Below, piece after piece: positions 1 to 9,870 of a DNA stretch of 64,000 nt. The notes beneath the pieces are model-generated. The model was not told the DNA's origin. It saw only the letters and a list, made by a program, of their open reading frames with translations, and did not search any database. Source of the stretch: Arenibacter sp. F26102 (GTDB taxonomy: Bacteria; Bacteroidota; Bacteroidia; Flavobacteriales; Flavobacteriaceae); assembly GCF_023015865.1 (NCBI RefSeq), contig NZ_JALKBC010000001.1, positions 372,001-436,000 of the forward strand, written 5' to 3'. A program made the position numbers and the translations under genes. Each line of letters begins with the position of its first letter. The stretch's first letter is position 1.

Positions 1-959
1 CACAGTTGGATATTGGCCTGGATGCAACCTTTTTTAATAATTTCTTAAGTCTTACAGCTGATTATTACGACAAAACGACTACAGACTTGTTGGCTCCAAG
101 GGTATTGGCTTCTGAATCAGGTTTTTCTAACATTACGGTTAATGCGGGTGAGATTAAGAATAGTGGCTTTGAATTGGAGGTTGGAAGCACTTTTAACCTA
201 GGTGAGTTCGCAGTGGACCTAAATGCTAACGCTTCCTTTGAGAAGAATAAGTTCATAAGTCTGGGAGAGTTTAATCAGGCAGATACATTACGAACAGGTA
301 ATACAGCAAGAATTGTTGGCAAGCCTTTGGGAACTTGGTTTATCCCGCAGTTCAAAGGTATATATCAAATAGGGCAAGAGGCAGAGGCAGCGATTTATAA
401 TAAAGAAGTAGGAGATCCTATTATCGAAGATATAAATGGAGATGGGCAGATAGTTCCATTGGATGATTTTAGGGCAACTGATTTAAGTGCTCCCAACAAG
501 TACTTTGGATTTAACGGTAATGTTCGCTATGAAGGGTGGGATTTAGGCTTTTTCTTTCAAGGAGCCTTCGGTCATAGAATTTATAATAGGGATTTTGCGG
601 AAAGAGGCTATAGAATTAATCAAGGTCTTAGTAACTTTTATACGTCTTTATTAGATGCGTGGACTCCTCAAAATCCAAGTAATACTATACCCAGATTGAA
701 TGCAAATATAAATCACCTAGTTCATTCTGGGACTGTTCAAAAAGCGGATTACATTAGACTTCAAAATATAACAATAGGATACAATTTCGATAAAAGGGTT
801 TTAGATAAACTAAAGGTTTCAAAATTACGATTGTATTTGAGTGGACAGAATCTTGCCACGTTTACAAAGTATGACGGATTAAATCCTGAGGCGTTTAATG
901 ACAATGGATCCTATCCATTGAGTCGCACTTATAGAATAGGAGTTAATATTAGTTTATAA
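1..959 (+). CDS. SusC-type TonB-dependent outer-membrane receptor, C-terminal part (5' truncated by window)
   Basis: The frame is open from the window edge (first full codon at base 3) to the stop at 957-959, giving about 318 residues of the C-terminal beta-barrel. Typical features of the SusC family are the alternating aromatic strands, a segment reading DINGDGQIVPLDD like the calcium-like DxNxDG loop of these barrels, and the closing strand YPLSRTYRIGVNISL that ends in an aromatic/hydrophobic barrel terminus. SusC proteins import oligosaccharides through the outer membrane using TonB energy and form a lidded complex with SusD. The SusD gene follows after 11 bp, so the two are co-transcribed. 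The signal peptide and plug lie outside the window. Confidence 0.93.
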   Translation, partial: QLDIGLDATFFNNFLSLTADYYDKTTTDLLAPRVLASESGFSNITVNAGEIKNSGFELEVGSTFNLGEFAVDLNANASFEKNKFISLGEFNQADTLRTGNTARIVGKPLGTWFIPQFKGIYQIGQEAEAAIYNKEVGDPIIEDINGDGQIVPLDDFRATDLSAPNKYFGFNGNVRYEGWDLGFFFQGAFGHRIYNRDFAERGYRINQGLSNFYTSLLDAWTPQNPSNTIPRLNANINHLVHSGTVQKADYIRLQNITIGYNFDKRVLDKLKVSKLRLYLSGQNLATFTKYDGLNPEAFNDNGSYPLSRTYRIGVNISL

Positions 960-970
960 ATAAAATAAAA

Positions 971-2467
971 ATGAAAAAATATATAATTACTACCAGATCG
1001 TTCTTAACATATATATTGATATTCTCTTTTTTTGGTTGTGATAATTTTTTGGAGACGGAGCCAAGAAGTTTTATCAATCCATCTACTTTTTTTAATACTG
1101 AATCCGATGCAGAAGCTGCAGTTTTGGGAGGGTATAGAACTTTTGGATCGGGAATTTCTGGCTCTTTTGGTTGGCATCAGGATTTTCAGTTGGCTGCCAT
1201 GTCCGACGATTTTACTGTTAGACCATTAGCGAATCCCAATGATGTAGATAGAAATGCTAAATTTATCGATTTTAACCCTACACGCGGACCACAGAATTTA
1301 TATTATCAAGTGGGGGCGATTAATACGTTTAGCTGGTCCATTGACGGAATATCGGGAATGCCTGAATTTCCCAATAAGCAGGCATTAATTGCCGAATCAA
1401 AATTTCTTCGGGCCTACAATTACTTTATTATGGTACAGCTATTCGGTGGTGTTTCAATCATTGATAAAGCTTTGGAAACACCTGAGGAAGCTTCAAATAT
1501 ACCAAGAGGCACTGTTGATGAAGTTTATGATTTGATTGTTAGTGATTTAATAACCGGAAGTGAAGAATTACCGGAAACATCCCCCCAACCTGGACGTCCC
1601 TCCAAGTACACAGCTATGGCTTTATTAGCCAAGGTTTATTTAACTAAAGGCGAATGGACAGATGCTGCTTCTTGGGCAAAGAGGGTGATTAATGAAAGTG
1701 ATAGGGAATTATTACCATCTATTTGGCATGTATTTGACGATTCCAACGAAAATAATCAAGAGTCATTATTTGAAATTCAATACGAAATTGAATTACAAAG
1801 AGCGAACCAAGTAGGTAATTGGCCTAGGGGTATAGGTGCCAACGCTGATAAAGATTATTTTCTTGGTCCAAATTGGGGAGGTGTATATATTGCATCAGAA
1901 GATTTGATTTCTGATTTTGAGCAAGGTGATGAAAGAAGAAATATGATTGCGACAGAGGTCCCCAATGCCGCTGGAGAAGTCCTTACCTTCAATGCCGATG
2001 GTGCAACCCCCAATTATAGTATAAAAAGAACACCTAGTGCCTATATCAATGGACTTGAATCTAATAACAATAGCAGCTATAATTTTATTGCACTTCGGTT
2101 AGCTGACGTCTATTTAATAGCTGCAGAAGCGGAAAATGAGGTAAACGGTCCGGGTTCTGCCCTACAATATATCAACCCAGTTCGTAATAGAGCCGGATTA
2201 AGTAATATAGAAGTAACTAATCCCGTAGTATCGTCGGATAAAAGTGCTTTTAGGTCTGCGGTAAGAAAGGAACGTAGAACCGAGCTTTTTGACGAAAGGG
2301 TACGCTATTTCGACTTATTACGTTGGGGCACTCTGGTAGAGCGTGTTTTGGCAGTAACTCCAGATGCACAAATACAACCTCATCATGTTTTGTTTCCAAT
2401 TCCTCAAGATGTATTTGAAAGAAATGATGGTGTGAATGCAGCAACTGATCAAAACCCGGGATACTAA
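971..2467 (+). CDS. SusD/RagB-family outer-membrane glycan-binding lipoprotein
   Basis: A 498-residue protein with a short signal peptide and lipobox ending SFFGC (Cys23), so it is a surface lipoprotein. The helical body with TPR-like repeats, the segment FLRAYNYFIMVQLFGGV and the C-terminal ERRTELFDERVRYFDLLRWG followed by LFPIPQDVFERN are hallmarks of the SusD/RagB family. SusD proteins act as lid and glycan-binding partner of the SusC porin encoded immediately upstream. It marks this locus as a polysaccharide utilisation locus and probably belongs to the same transcript as the first sulfatase, 57 bp downstream. The glycan bound cannot be read from the sequence. Confidence 0.95.
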   Translation: MKKYIITTRSFLTYILIFSFFGCDNFLETEPRSFINPSTFFNTESDAEAAVLGGYRTFGSGISGSFGWHQDFQLAAMSDDFTVRPLANPNDVDRNAKFIDFNPTRGPQNLYYQVGAINTFSWSIDGISGMPEFPNKQALIAESKFLRAYNYFIMVQLFGGVSIIDKALETPEEASNIPRGTVDEVYDLIVSDLITGSEELPETSPQPGRPSKYTAMALLAKVYLTKGEWTDAASWAKRVINESDRELLPSIWHVFDDSNENNQESLFEIQYEIELQRANQVGNWPRGIGANADKDYFLGPNWGGVYIASEDLISDFEQGDERRNMIATEVPNAAGEVLTFNADGATPNYSIKRTPSAYINGLESNNNSSYNFIALRLADVYLIAAEAENEVNGPGSALQYINPVRNRAGLSNIEVTNPVVSSDKSAFRSAVRKERRTELFDERVRYFDLLRWGTLVERVLAVTPDAQIQPHHVLFPIPQDVFERNDGVNAATDQNPGY

Positions 2468-2524
2468 AATGATTTTCGGTCAAGAAATTATTTTAAATAA
2501 GAATCTGATACTAATTAATCAAAA

Positions 2525-3973
2525 ATGGTGTTAATGAGGTCAATCTATTTCAGGAAAATTACTCCAATATTCATTTGTTTCTTTCTTTTCGCTTGCGAAG
2601 AAAGAGAGAAACTAAATACAGTGAATAAAGAAAAGGTGGCAGGGCCACCTAATATAATTATTTTGCTGGCCGATGATTTGGGTTATGGGGATTTATCAAT
2701 TTACGGAAGTCAATCTATTGAGACCCCAAATATAGATGCCCTAGCGCGAGAAGGTATGCGGTTCAGCCAATTCTATTCGGGTTCGGCAGTCTGCTCTCCT
2801 TCTAGAGCATGTCTTCTGACTGGGAAATATCCTTTACGTTATGATATTCGAAAACATTTTAATGATAATGAAGAACATCTTCCAGAATCTTCTATAACAC
2901 TTCCAGAACTATTAAGGGATAATGGGTATAAAACTGTACACATTGGCAAATGGCATTTAGGCGGGTTAAGGCCAATTGACTATGAACGTCGTGTCCAAGA
3001 TAAGAAAGCTAATCCAGGACCATTGCAACACGGTTTCGATCACTATTTGTCCAGTATTGAGGGTGCTCCTATTAGGCCAAAACTACTTAAAGAAAGAAAA
3101 TTGTACAGGGAGGGAGGTAAATATATGATAAGAAACGATAGGCGAGCAGATACCATAAATAAGCATTGGACAGAAATAAAAGTGGACGAGGCGATTTCTA
3201 AAATCGATATCTTTGATAATGAAAATGCACCCTTTTTTATTAATCTTTGGTTCGATGTGCCACATACTCCTTACGAACCTGCCCCTGAACCCCATTTATC
3301 GAAATATAAAAAACTTGGTGCGACAGGCGATCAATTATACTTTAGGTCTATGGTATCACATTTAGATGCCAATATAGGTAGGTTGATCTCCTATTTGAAG
3401 GAAAAGGGAATTTTTGAAAATACTATAATTCTATTTACTTCAGATAATGGTCCAGCTTTTCAGGGAAGCCCAGGACCATTTTCAGGTGGTAAAACTGATT
3501 TACATGAAGGAGGATTGCGTGTTCCCATGTTAGCTGTCTGGAAGGGTAGGATTCCAGAAAATACCTATTCATTTAATACCTTACACATGGCGGATATTTT
3601 GCCGACCTTGGCAGATGCTGTCGGAATTAATATAGATAATCTTGAAATAGATGGAATTAGTGCGTTGCCACTTCTTGAAAATAATAATTATGTGGAACGA
3701 GAAGCCCTTTATTGGCAAATGGACCTCTATAAAGGCTTTCAAAATCAAGGTCCTAAACCGCATCCTTATGCAACTTCGGGTATAGTTCAGGGAAAGTGGA
3801 AAATGTTAATGGACAGTACTGGGCCAGCAGCGCTTTACGATTTGGCGCAGGATCATCGCGAGCTATATAATCTTAAGGGCAAGCATCCCTTTATCGAGAA
3901 AGAACTCTCGTCAAAATTAGAGGACTTCTTAATGGCTAAAAGGGACACCACTGGATTTATTGAAGTTAAATGA
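2525..3973 (+). CDS. S1-family sulfatase, lipoprotein (sulfatase 1 of 9)
   Basis: A 482-residue formylglycine-dependent sulfatase that hydrolyses a sulfate ester, probably on an algal glycan. The modified cysteine is Cys90 in CSPSRACLLTG. Metal ligands are seen as LADDLGYGD (Asp50, Asp51) and the SDNG motif; GKWHLGG, VPHTPYEP and GGKTDLHEGGLRVP supply the remaining active-site Lys and His residues. A lipobox around Cys24 (FLFAC) predicts a periplasmic or surface lipoprotein. An in-frame ATG nine bases downstream (2534) is an alternative start. It is the last gene before a strong terminator at 4186-4213, so it closes the SusC-SusD-sulfatase transcript. Confidence 0.93.
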   Translation: MVLMRSIYFRKITPIFICFFLFACEEREKLNTVNKEKVAGPPNIIILLADDLGYGDLSIYGSQSIETPNIDALAREGMRFSQFYSGSAVCSPSRACLLTGKYPLRYDIRKHFNDNEEHLPESSITLPELLRDNGYKTVHIGKWHLGGLRPIDYERRVQDKKANPGPLQHGFDHYLSSIEGAPIRPKLLKERKLYREGGKYMIRNDRRADTINKHWTEIKVDEAISKIDIFDNENAPFFINLWFDVPHTPYEPAPEPHLSKYKKLGATGDQLYFRSMVSHLDANIGRLISYLKEKGIFENTIILFTSDNGPAFQGSPGPFSGGKTDLHEGGLRVPMLAVWKGRIPENTYSFNTLHMADILPTLADAVGINIDNLEIDGISALPLLENNNYVEREALYWQMDLYKGFQNQGPKPHPYATSGIVQGKWKMLMDSTGPAALYDLAQDHRELYNLKGKHPFIEKELSSKLEDFLMAKRDTTGFIEVK

Positions 3974-4185
3974 TTGCCGTGTCGACAAAACTTGAGTATA
4001 TATATTGGCATGTTTTTTAGTTTGAAAAGTTCTTTGCCACAAAAAGGTATAGATTAGATCCAATGAAAAACATTTCCCTTTCATAGTTAAATATAAATTA
4101 ACATGGAGTGGGCAGTTATCATAGTTCTAGGTATTTAAAATGCATGTTTTAGTTATTTGAGGCGGTTACTTAATTTCCTTTAAAT
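3974..4185. other. Intergenic stretch between sulfatases 1 and 2, no gene seen
   Basis: This is the first part of a 503-base gap. It is AT-rich and I see no credible reading frame or RNA gene here. The gap ends with a terminator (4186-4213) and a palindromic candidate operator (4358-4383), which are listed separately. Confidence 0.5.
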
Positions 4186-4213
4186 GGGCAGACCCAATTG
4201 TCTGCCCTTTTTT
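4186..4213 (+). terminator. Rho-independent terminator after SusC-SusD-sulfatase 1
   Basis: Perfect 8-bp stem GGGCAGAC (4186-4193) and GTCTGCCC (4200-4207) with a 6-base loop, followed directly by a run of six T. It separates the SusCD transcript from the following sulfatase gene, which therefore needs its own promoter. Confidence 0.88.
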
Positions 4214-4357
4214 ACCTCCTAATCCTTATTCCTAGACCTGCCAAGTTTTGGCATTACCTGGGTAGTATTAGGTGTTTTCCATATCGTGGAATTTTTTTAA
4301 TGTCGTGAAAAATTTATCAAAATATAGTGTTAAACTCATGGTCTAAGCAAAAAACAT

Positions 4358-4383
4358 ACCACTAGTGGTGCTTTTACTAGTGG
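4358..4383. promoter_or_regulatory. Palindromic candidate operator upstream of sulfatase 2
   Basis: The 12-bp perfect palindrome ACCACTAGTGGT (4358-4369) is followed by a second ACTAGTGG (4376-4383), so the octamer repeats with a 15-bp period. It lies about 95-120 bp before the start of the sulfatase at 4477 and just after the terminator of the preceding unit, where a promoter is expected. The factor that would bind is unknown. Confidence 0.45.
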
Positions 4384-4476
4384 CAACATCAATATCCTTT
4401 ATCTAATTTTAAAAATTCAAAAAAATCTTGGGATTCTTAAAAGCAAATTAAACACCATCTAAAGTTTTTTATACAT

Positions 4477-6057
4477 ATGAAAAAAGTATTCAATTTTATT
4501 ACAATACTGTTCGTTTTTTCCCAACTCTCCGTCCACGCCCAAAGGAATAAGGCAACGACCCAAAAAGGGACAGCCCAATCCCCCAATATCATCTATATCT
4601 TGGCAGATGACCTGGGTTATGGCGATGTTAAGGCTTTTAATCCCGAAGGGAAAATTGCTACCCCTAACCTGGACGCAATGGCTGCCAATGGGGTCAAGTT
4701 TACCGATGCCCATACCTCATCGGCGGTATGTACCCCTACCCGCTATGGTATTTTAACGGGTCGATACAATTGGCGAACTTCCTTAAAGAGTTCGGTATTG
4801 AGCGGCTATTCAAAATCCTTGATTAAACAAGAGCGTACCACCATTGCCGAAATGTTAAAAACACAAGGCTATACTACAGCCTACGTAGGCAAATGGCACC
4901 TAGGTTGGGACTGGGATGTTCAGGATAAGGATCCCAACTTAGAGCATAATAAACTTAATGCAAATCCGGAGGTGAACTTCGCCTCTCCCGTCAAAAATGG
5001 CCCTGCTACCCATGGGTTCGACTACTCCTTTGGTTTTTGTGGCTCCCTCGATATGGCGCCATACGTATACGTGGAGAATGATATGCCTACTATGGTACCG
5101 ACCAAGACTACGGTATCGGTGGATGAAAAAGGCATTTGGAGAAAAGGACCTACTTCGGACGATTTTGTTCATGCTACCGTTCTCCAGGATCTGACGGACA
5201 AGGCCGTTAAATATATAGATGAAAAGGCCAAGGGCAAATCCCCCTTCTTTTTATATTTCCCATTACCAGCCCCCCACACACCTATTTTACCTACCACAGA
5301 ATTTTTGGGCAAGAGCAATACCAATATGTACGGCGATTTTGTAATGCAGGTAGATGATGTGGTTGGCCAAATAAGGGCCGCCCTTAAAAAACAGGGCATA
5401 TCCGAAAACACCCTTTTGGTGTTTACCAGTGACAACGGCTGTTCCCCGAAAGCCGATTTTGAGGAGCTTGCCAAAGTAGACCATGATCCCAGCTATACTT
5501 TTAGGGGCACCAAAGCCGATATCTTTGAAGGTGGGCACCATGTACCCTTTATAGTAGAATGGCCTAATAAAGCTGCCAAAAATACAAGTTCGGACAAAAT
5601 TATCTGTACCACCGATTTTTTTGCCACCTGCGCCGAATTAACAGGCTATAAAATTAAAGATACCGAGGCAGAGGACAGTTATAGTATGCTGTCTCTTATA
5701 CAAGGGGAAAAGGATGAGGAGATTCGTGAATATACTGTACATCATTCCATAAATGGGTCTTTTGCCATCAGACAGGGGCCGTGGAAATTAAGTATTTGTC
5801 CTGGATCCGGAGGTTGGAGCTATCCAAGGCCACAAGATATAAAACAAGAGAATCTGGATTTGCCTGCCATGCAGTTATACAATTTGACGGCCGATATTGG
5901 GGAAACAAAAAATTTGATAGCCCAATTTCCAGAGAAGGCGGCAGAGCTTAAGTCGGCCCTTAAGAAAATCATTCTCGACGGTAGAAGTACTCCTGGGGCC
6001 AAACAGGAAAATGATGGTATGGAAGGCTGGGAGCAAATTGAAGAAATTATTAATTAA
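4477..6057 (+). CDS. S1-family sulfatase, exported (sulfatase 2 of 9)
   Basis: A 526-residue sulfatase with a cleavable signal peptide ending around SVHAQ. The formylglycine motif is CTPTRYGILTG (Cys85), with Thr at the position usually held by Ser, which the sulfatase signature allows. LADDLGYGD, VGKWHLG, PAPHTPILP, TSDNG and FEGGHHVPFIVEWP give the other metal and sulfate-binding residues. The CTP[ST]RY core, the late VQ-D-VGQ segment and the EGGH-VPFI block are shared with the sulfatase at 15166, so the two are probably paralogues. It has its own promoter region after a terminator. The exact sulfate position it attacks cannot be read. Confidence 0.93.
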   Translation: MKKVFNFITILFVFSQLSVHAQRNKATTQKGTAQSPNIIYILADDLGYGDVKAFNPEGKIATPNLDAMAANGVKFTDAHTSSAVCTPTRYGILTGRYNWRTSLKSSVLSGYSKSLIKQERTTIAEMLKTQGYTTAYVGKWHLGWDWDVQDKDPNLEHNKLNANPEVNFASPVKNGPATHGFDYSFGFCGSLDMAPYVYVENDMPTMVPTKTTVSVDEKGIWRKGPTSDDFVHATVLQDLTDKAVKYIDEKAKGKSPFFLYFPLPAPHTPILPTTEFLGKSNTNMYGDFVMQVDDVVGQIRAALKKQGISENTLLVFTSDNGCSPKADFEELAKVDHDPSYTFRGTKADIFEGGHHVPFIVEWPNKAAKNTSSDKIICTTDFFATCAELTGYKIKDTEAEDSYSMLSLIQGEKDEEIREYTVHHSINGSFAIRQGPWKLSICPGSGGWSYPRPQDIKQENLDLPAMQLYNLTADIGETKNLIAQFPEKAAELKSALKKIILDGRSTPGAKQENDGMEGWEQIEEIIN

Positions 6058-6106
6058 GGGGAGTTCGGTTGATTTTTAATTGTTAATGATTTTTTTAGGT
6101 TAATGT

Positions 6107-6237
6107 TGTCAGGTCGAGCGCAGTCGAGGTTTGTCAGGTCGAGCGCAGTCGAGACCTCATTGTCCCCAAAACCTCTCGACTCCGCCTGTCCGTCGACAAG
6201 GCAGGCCTGTCTGCCGGGAGGCAGGCTCGAGGAGACA
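6107..6237. repeat. GC-rich dispersed inverted repeat, copy 1
   Basis: The unit begins with two tandem copies of GTCAGGTCGAGCGCAGTCGAG (6108-6128 and 6132-6152) and continues with inverted parts CTCGACTCCGCCTGTC and GCAGGCTCGAGGAGACA. Much of it is repeated at 57343-57441. It lies after the stop of sulfatase 2 in the 277-bp gap before sulfatase 3 and can fold into a long hairpin. It encodes no protein that I believe in. Confidence 0.8.
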
Positions 6238-6334
6238 TAAGCATTGGCTTTAATTAATGTATAATCAATTATTTGCATTTATTTTTTAATCAAATTCACG
6301 ATAATTAAATATTCAACAAATCAAAAAAAAGTCC

Positions 6335-7924
6335 ATGCTAAGAATTTATATATCCATTCTTTCTTGTTTAACGGTATTACATGTTTCCTGTCAAAAACAG
6401 GAAAGTAAGGGGCAGCCCAATATTGTTTTTATCCTTGCCGATGATTTGGGCTATACAGACCTGAGTTGCATGGGCAGTACCTACTATGAAACACCCAACA
6501 TAGACCGCATAGCAGATCAAGGAACTATTTTCACCAATGGATATGCTGCCAGTAGGGTCTGTAGTCCCTCACGGGCAAGTATAATGTCCGGTAAATTTAC
6601 TGCTAGGCATGACATCACCGTACATATTGGGTCCCCTTCTGGTGAGGCATGGCGAAATAGGAATCGATTTACAAAACTGCTTCCGGCCGAATATACCCAT
6701 AACCTGCCCAAGGAGTATATTACCATGCCCGAAGCGTTGAAACAGCATGGCTATAAAACATTTTTTGCCGGAAAATGGCATTTGGGGGACAAGGGTTCCT
6801 GGCCCGAAGATCACGGATTTGATATCAACGTTGGCGGCTGGACGTCAGGAGGGCCAAGGGGAGGATATTTCTCTCCTTATGACAACCCTAATTTGGAAAA
6901 CGGAAAGGATGGGGAGAACCTCTCGCATCGACTTGCCGAGGAAACGGTAAAATTCATTCAAGAAAATAATCCGCAGAAAACTGGAAAGCCTTTTTTTGCC
7001 TATCTCTCCTTTTATGCGGTGCATTCGCCTATTCAGACCACTCAGGAAAAATGGAAGAAATATCGGGATAAGGCAGTGCAACAAGGAGTGGCGGAAAATG
7101 CCTATAGCATGGGGAAATTTTTGCCCATTCGCCAGGTGCAGGACAACCCAATTTATGCGGGTTTGGTAGAACAAATGGATGAGGCTGTTGGGCAGGTACT
7201 TTCCGCCCTGGACGAGCTGGGGCTAGAGGAAAATACCATTGTTGTGTTTACCTCCGACAATGGAGGGGTGGCAGCCGGGGATAATTTTTCTACCAGCAAC
7301 AAACCCTTGCGGGCCGGTAAGGGATATCAGTTTGAAGGCGGTATCAGGGAACCCTATTTTATCAAGATTCCAGGTCTCTCCAAAGGCGGTGATAAAATTG
7401 ATTACCCCGTTTCCGGAACAGATTTTTATCCCACATTCTTGGAGTTGGCAGGTGCCCAACAACTTCCCAAGGAACATAACGATGGCATAAGCCTTCTCCC
7501 TTTGTTTAAAGGGGAAACATTGGCCGAGCGGCCTCTTATCTGGCACTTCCCGCATTACGGGAACCAAGGGGGTGAGCCTTCTTCCATTATTCGTAGGGGC
7601 AACTGGAAGCTTATTCATTACTATGAGGACGGAAGAAAAGAACTCTATAACCTGTCTAAAGACCTTGGGGAGACAACGGATCTTGCGGCAGCCTATCCTG
7701 ATAAGGTGCAAGAGCTCAATAAGGAGTTGTTTAATTATCTGACAGAGGTGGGGGCCAAATATGCAAAGCCCGACCCAGAATATTCAGAAGAAAAGGCCAG
7801 GGAGTTTTTGCACAAAATGGAATATGAAAAGATGCCTGCTCTGGAAAAACAACGTTTGGAACTGTTATCCAATGATTTTGACCCCAAGAATAACTGGTGG
7901 GGCAGTATGGTAACCAAAGATTAA
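6335..7924 (+). CDS. S1-family sulfatase, lipoprotein (sulfatase 3 of 9)
   Basis: A 529-residue sulfatase with lipobox LHVSC (Cys19). The formylglycine site is Cys76 in CSPSRASIMSG. LADDLGYTD, AGKWHLGDKG, YAVHSPIQ, TSDNGG and FEGGIREPYFIKIPG complete the active site. The glycine-rich insert between residues 160 and 190 and the KWHLGDKGSWPEDHGFD block are like arylsulfatases of the GalNAc-6-sulfatase type, but I cannot assign a subfamily. The tail (last 60 residues) extends past the usual end with charged helices. It is followed after 22 bp by the GH97 gene, so the two are likely co-transcribed. Confidence 0.92.
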   Translation: MLRIYISILSCLTVLHVSCQKQESKGQPNIVFILADDLGYTDLSCMGSTYYETPNIDRIADQGTIFTNGYAASRVCSPSRASIMSGKFTARHDITVHIGSPSGEAWRNRNRFTKLLPAEYTHNLPKEYITMPEALKQHGYKTFFAGKWHLGDKGSWPEDHGFDINVGGWTSGGPRGGYFSPYDNPNLENGKDGENLSHRLAEETVKFIQENNPQKTGKPFFAYLSFYAVHSPIQTTQEKWKKYRDKAVQQGVAENAYSMGKFLPIRQVQDNPIYAGLVEQMDEAVGQVLSALDELGLEENTIVVFTSDNGGVAAGDNFSTSNKPLRAGKGYQFEGGIREPYFIKIPGLSKGGDKIDYPVSGTDFYPTFLELAGAQQLPKEHNDGISLLPLFKGETLAERPLIWHFPHYGNQGGEPSSIIRRGNWKLIHYYEDGRKELYNLSKDLGETTDLAAAYPDKVQELNKELFNYLTEVGAKYAKPDPEYSEEKAREFLHKMEYEKMPALEKQRLELLSNDFDPKNNWWGSMVTKD

Positions 7925-7946
7925 AAATGTATAAATTAAAATTATA

Positions 7947-9863
7947 ATGATAATGCGAAGAATGTTCTTTTTTATTGCCTTGCTGACAGGGTTGGTGTCC
8001 TGCCAAAAATCCCTGGATAATTTCAACCTTACTTCTCCAGATGGTAATCGCTCCATAGGGATACAGCTTGTTGATAATAAATTGAATTATCAGGTTGGCT
8101 CTCAAGATATAGAATTTGTCGGGACTTCGGAATTGGAAATAGTACCGAACGCGAAGGTGACCATCTTGAATGCCACAGAAATTGAAAACGATGAAAGCTG
8201 GAATCCGGTTTGGGGGCAACAAAGCAGCATCCGTGACCATTATAAAGAACTTCAATTGGATCTAAATATCGATGGAGTAGGGGGTAAATTGTTGGCCAGG
8301 GCCTATAATGAAGGAGTTGCTTTTAGATTTGTCCTCAACGAAGGCGAAAAACCAAAGGAGGCCATTTTTAAATGCACTTATAACTTGCCCAATGGCAGTA
8401 ATTATTTTACACCGGCTGGTGAAAGTGAACCATTGGGGCCTGTGGATTATAAAGGACTGACCGATTATTTACAGGACAAAGGTCCTAAAAAGAGAAAAAT
8501 TAGTGTCCCTCTAGTGGTTGAATCTGCAGACCAATCCTATATGGCGTTATTGGAGTCGGACCTCTATGTGGCCAATGGCATGGATCCCATGCATCTTGAT
8601 GTTGGGGAGATGGAAGGAAAAATTGCATCAATCAACAAAGTAGCATTAAGTGACAAGGAATGGACCAGTCCTTGGCGGGTAATACTTTTTGGGAATTCGG
8701 CTGGCGACCTTGTGGTGAACACGGTGCCCATCAACTTGGCAAGTCCGTCAAAACTTGATAATACAGAATGGATAAAGCCAGGAAAGACCTTGTGGGATTG
8801 GAGGGTTCATGGTTACACCGCTCCGGATGGGTTTGTGTATGGTATCAATACTGAAAGCTATTTCCGTTTTATCGACTTTGCCGCCGAAAAGGGAATCGAC
8901 TATTTCCTTATCGATGATTCCTGGTATAAGGAAGTTACCAAGGGACATTTTGAACTGTCGGACAAACTGGACCTGGAAAAGGTCATCGCATATGCGGCAG
9001 AAAAGGAGGTAGATCTAATGTTGTACTATGACAGAAGGCATGGAGAATATGGGGATGATGAACTTTTTCCTTATTACAAGTCCTTGGGAATGAAAGGGAT
9101 CAAATACGGTTTTATGGGCAGCAATGTAGATTTTACCAGGGAGGCCATACAGAAAAGTGCCGCGAGTGAGCTGTTGATCGATTTCCATGACGGTCCGGTA
9201 CCCTTTACGGGAATACGCCGTACCTATCCCAATGCCATAACCAGGGAATACTGCCATGCCCAGCAGGATTCACGTAGGGCTTTCACCCCCGAGGCGTTCA
9301 TTAAAATGGCACTGATAAACGCCATTACCGGTCCTTTGGATATGAACAACGGCAATTTTGATCTAACGGGGATCAACAGTGGACTACGGCAAAAAGGCCC
9401 AAGGGAAACAAATACTTATTTTTCGACAGTAGCTTCTGAAGCCGCCCGAACATTGGTTATTTTCAGTGGTTTGGTCTGTATCCCAGATGCCCCGGAAGCT
9501 TATGAAGCCAAGGCCGATCTTTTCGAATTTATTCAAAAAATGCCTGTTGGGAAATGGGACGAAAGCCAGATTCTACATTCAAAAATAGGCGAATATATTA
9601 CAACGGCAAGGCGCCATGGTAAGGAATGGTTTATTGGCAGTGTGTACAACCAACAAGGAGGGGCACTGGACATTGGTCTCGACTTTTTGGAGGCCGATCA
9701 GGAATACGATATCACCTTTTATGAAGACACCTCTGAAACCCATTGTAAGACCAATCCAGAAGCTTACCAGGTTAGGAACGGTAAAATTAAAAAAGGGGAT
9801 GTTATTAAGGCCGTAATGGCGCCGGGAGGCGGACATTGTATGTGGATAAGACCTATTAAATAA
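7947..9863 (+). CDS. GH97-family glycoside hydrolase, lipoprotein (alpha-glucosidase/alpha-galactosidase type)
   Basis: A 638-residue enzyme with lipobox GLVSC (Cys19). The N-terminal beta-sandwich starts LTSPDGNRSIGIQL; the TIM barrel shows KTLWDWRVHGYTAPDG, YFLIDDSWYK, VDLMLYYDRR, IDFHDGPVPFTGIRRTYPN and ITREYCHAQQ, the usual GH97 landmarks. GH97 enzymes are calcium-dependent exo-alpha-glycosidases, either inverting alpha-glucosidases like SusB or retaining alpha-galactosidases. I could not decide the mechanism because the nucleophile position needs an alignment. In a sulfatase locus an alpha-galactosidase role is the more natural guess. In-frame ATGs at 7953 and 7962 are alternative starts. 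Confidence 0.88.
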   Translation: MIMRRMFFFIALLTGLVSCQKSLDNFNLTSPDGNRSIGIQLVDNKLNYQVGSQDIEFVGTSELEIVPNAKVTILNATEIENDESWNPVWGQQSSIRDHYKELQLDLNIDGVGGKLLARAYNEGVAFRFVLNEGEKPKEAIFKCTYNLPNGSNYFTPAGESEPLGPVDYKGLTDYLQDKGPKKRKISVPLVVESADQSYMALLESDLYVANGMDPMHLDVGEMEGKIASINKVALSDKEWTSPWRVILFGNSAGDLVVNTVPINLASPSKLDNTEWIKPGKTLWDWRVHGYTAPDGFVYGINTESYFRFIDFAAEKGIDYFLIDDSWYKEVTKGHFELSDKLDLEKVIAYAAEKEVDLMLYYDRRHGEYGDDELFPYYKSLGMKGIKYGFMGSNVDFTREAIQKSAASELLIDFHDGPVPFTGIRRTYPNAITREYCHAQQDSRRAFTPEAFIKMALINAITGPLDMNNGNFDLTGINSGLRQKGPRETNTYFSTVASEAARTLVIFSGLVCIPDAPEAYEAKADLFEFIQKMPVGKWDESQILHSKIGEYITTARRHGKEWFIGSVYNQQGGALDIGLDFLEADQEYDITFYEDTSETHCKTNPEAYQVRNGKIKKGDVIKAVMAPGGGHCMWIRPIK

Positions 9864-9870
9864 TAAAATC

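Noticed and set aside
6054..6278. A minus-strand frame reading GRQACLVDGQAES
   Set aside because: It is a translation of the GC-rich dispersed repeat, not a gene.
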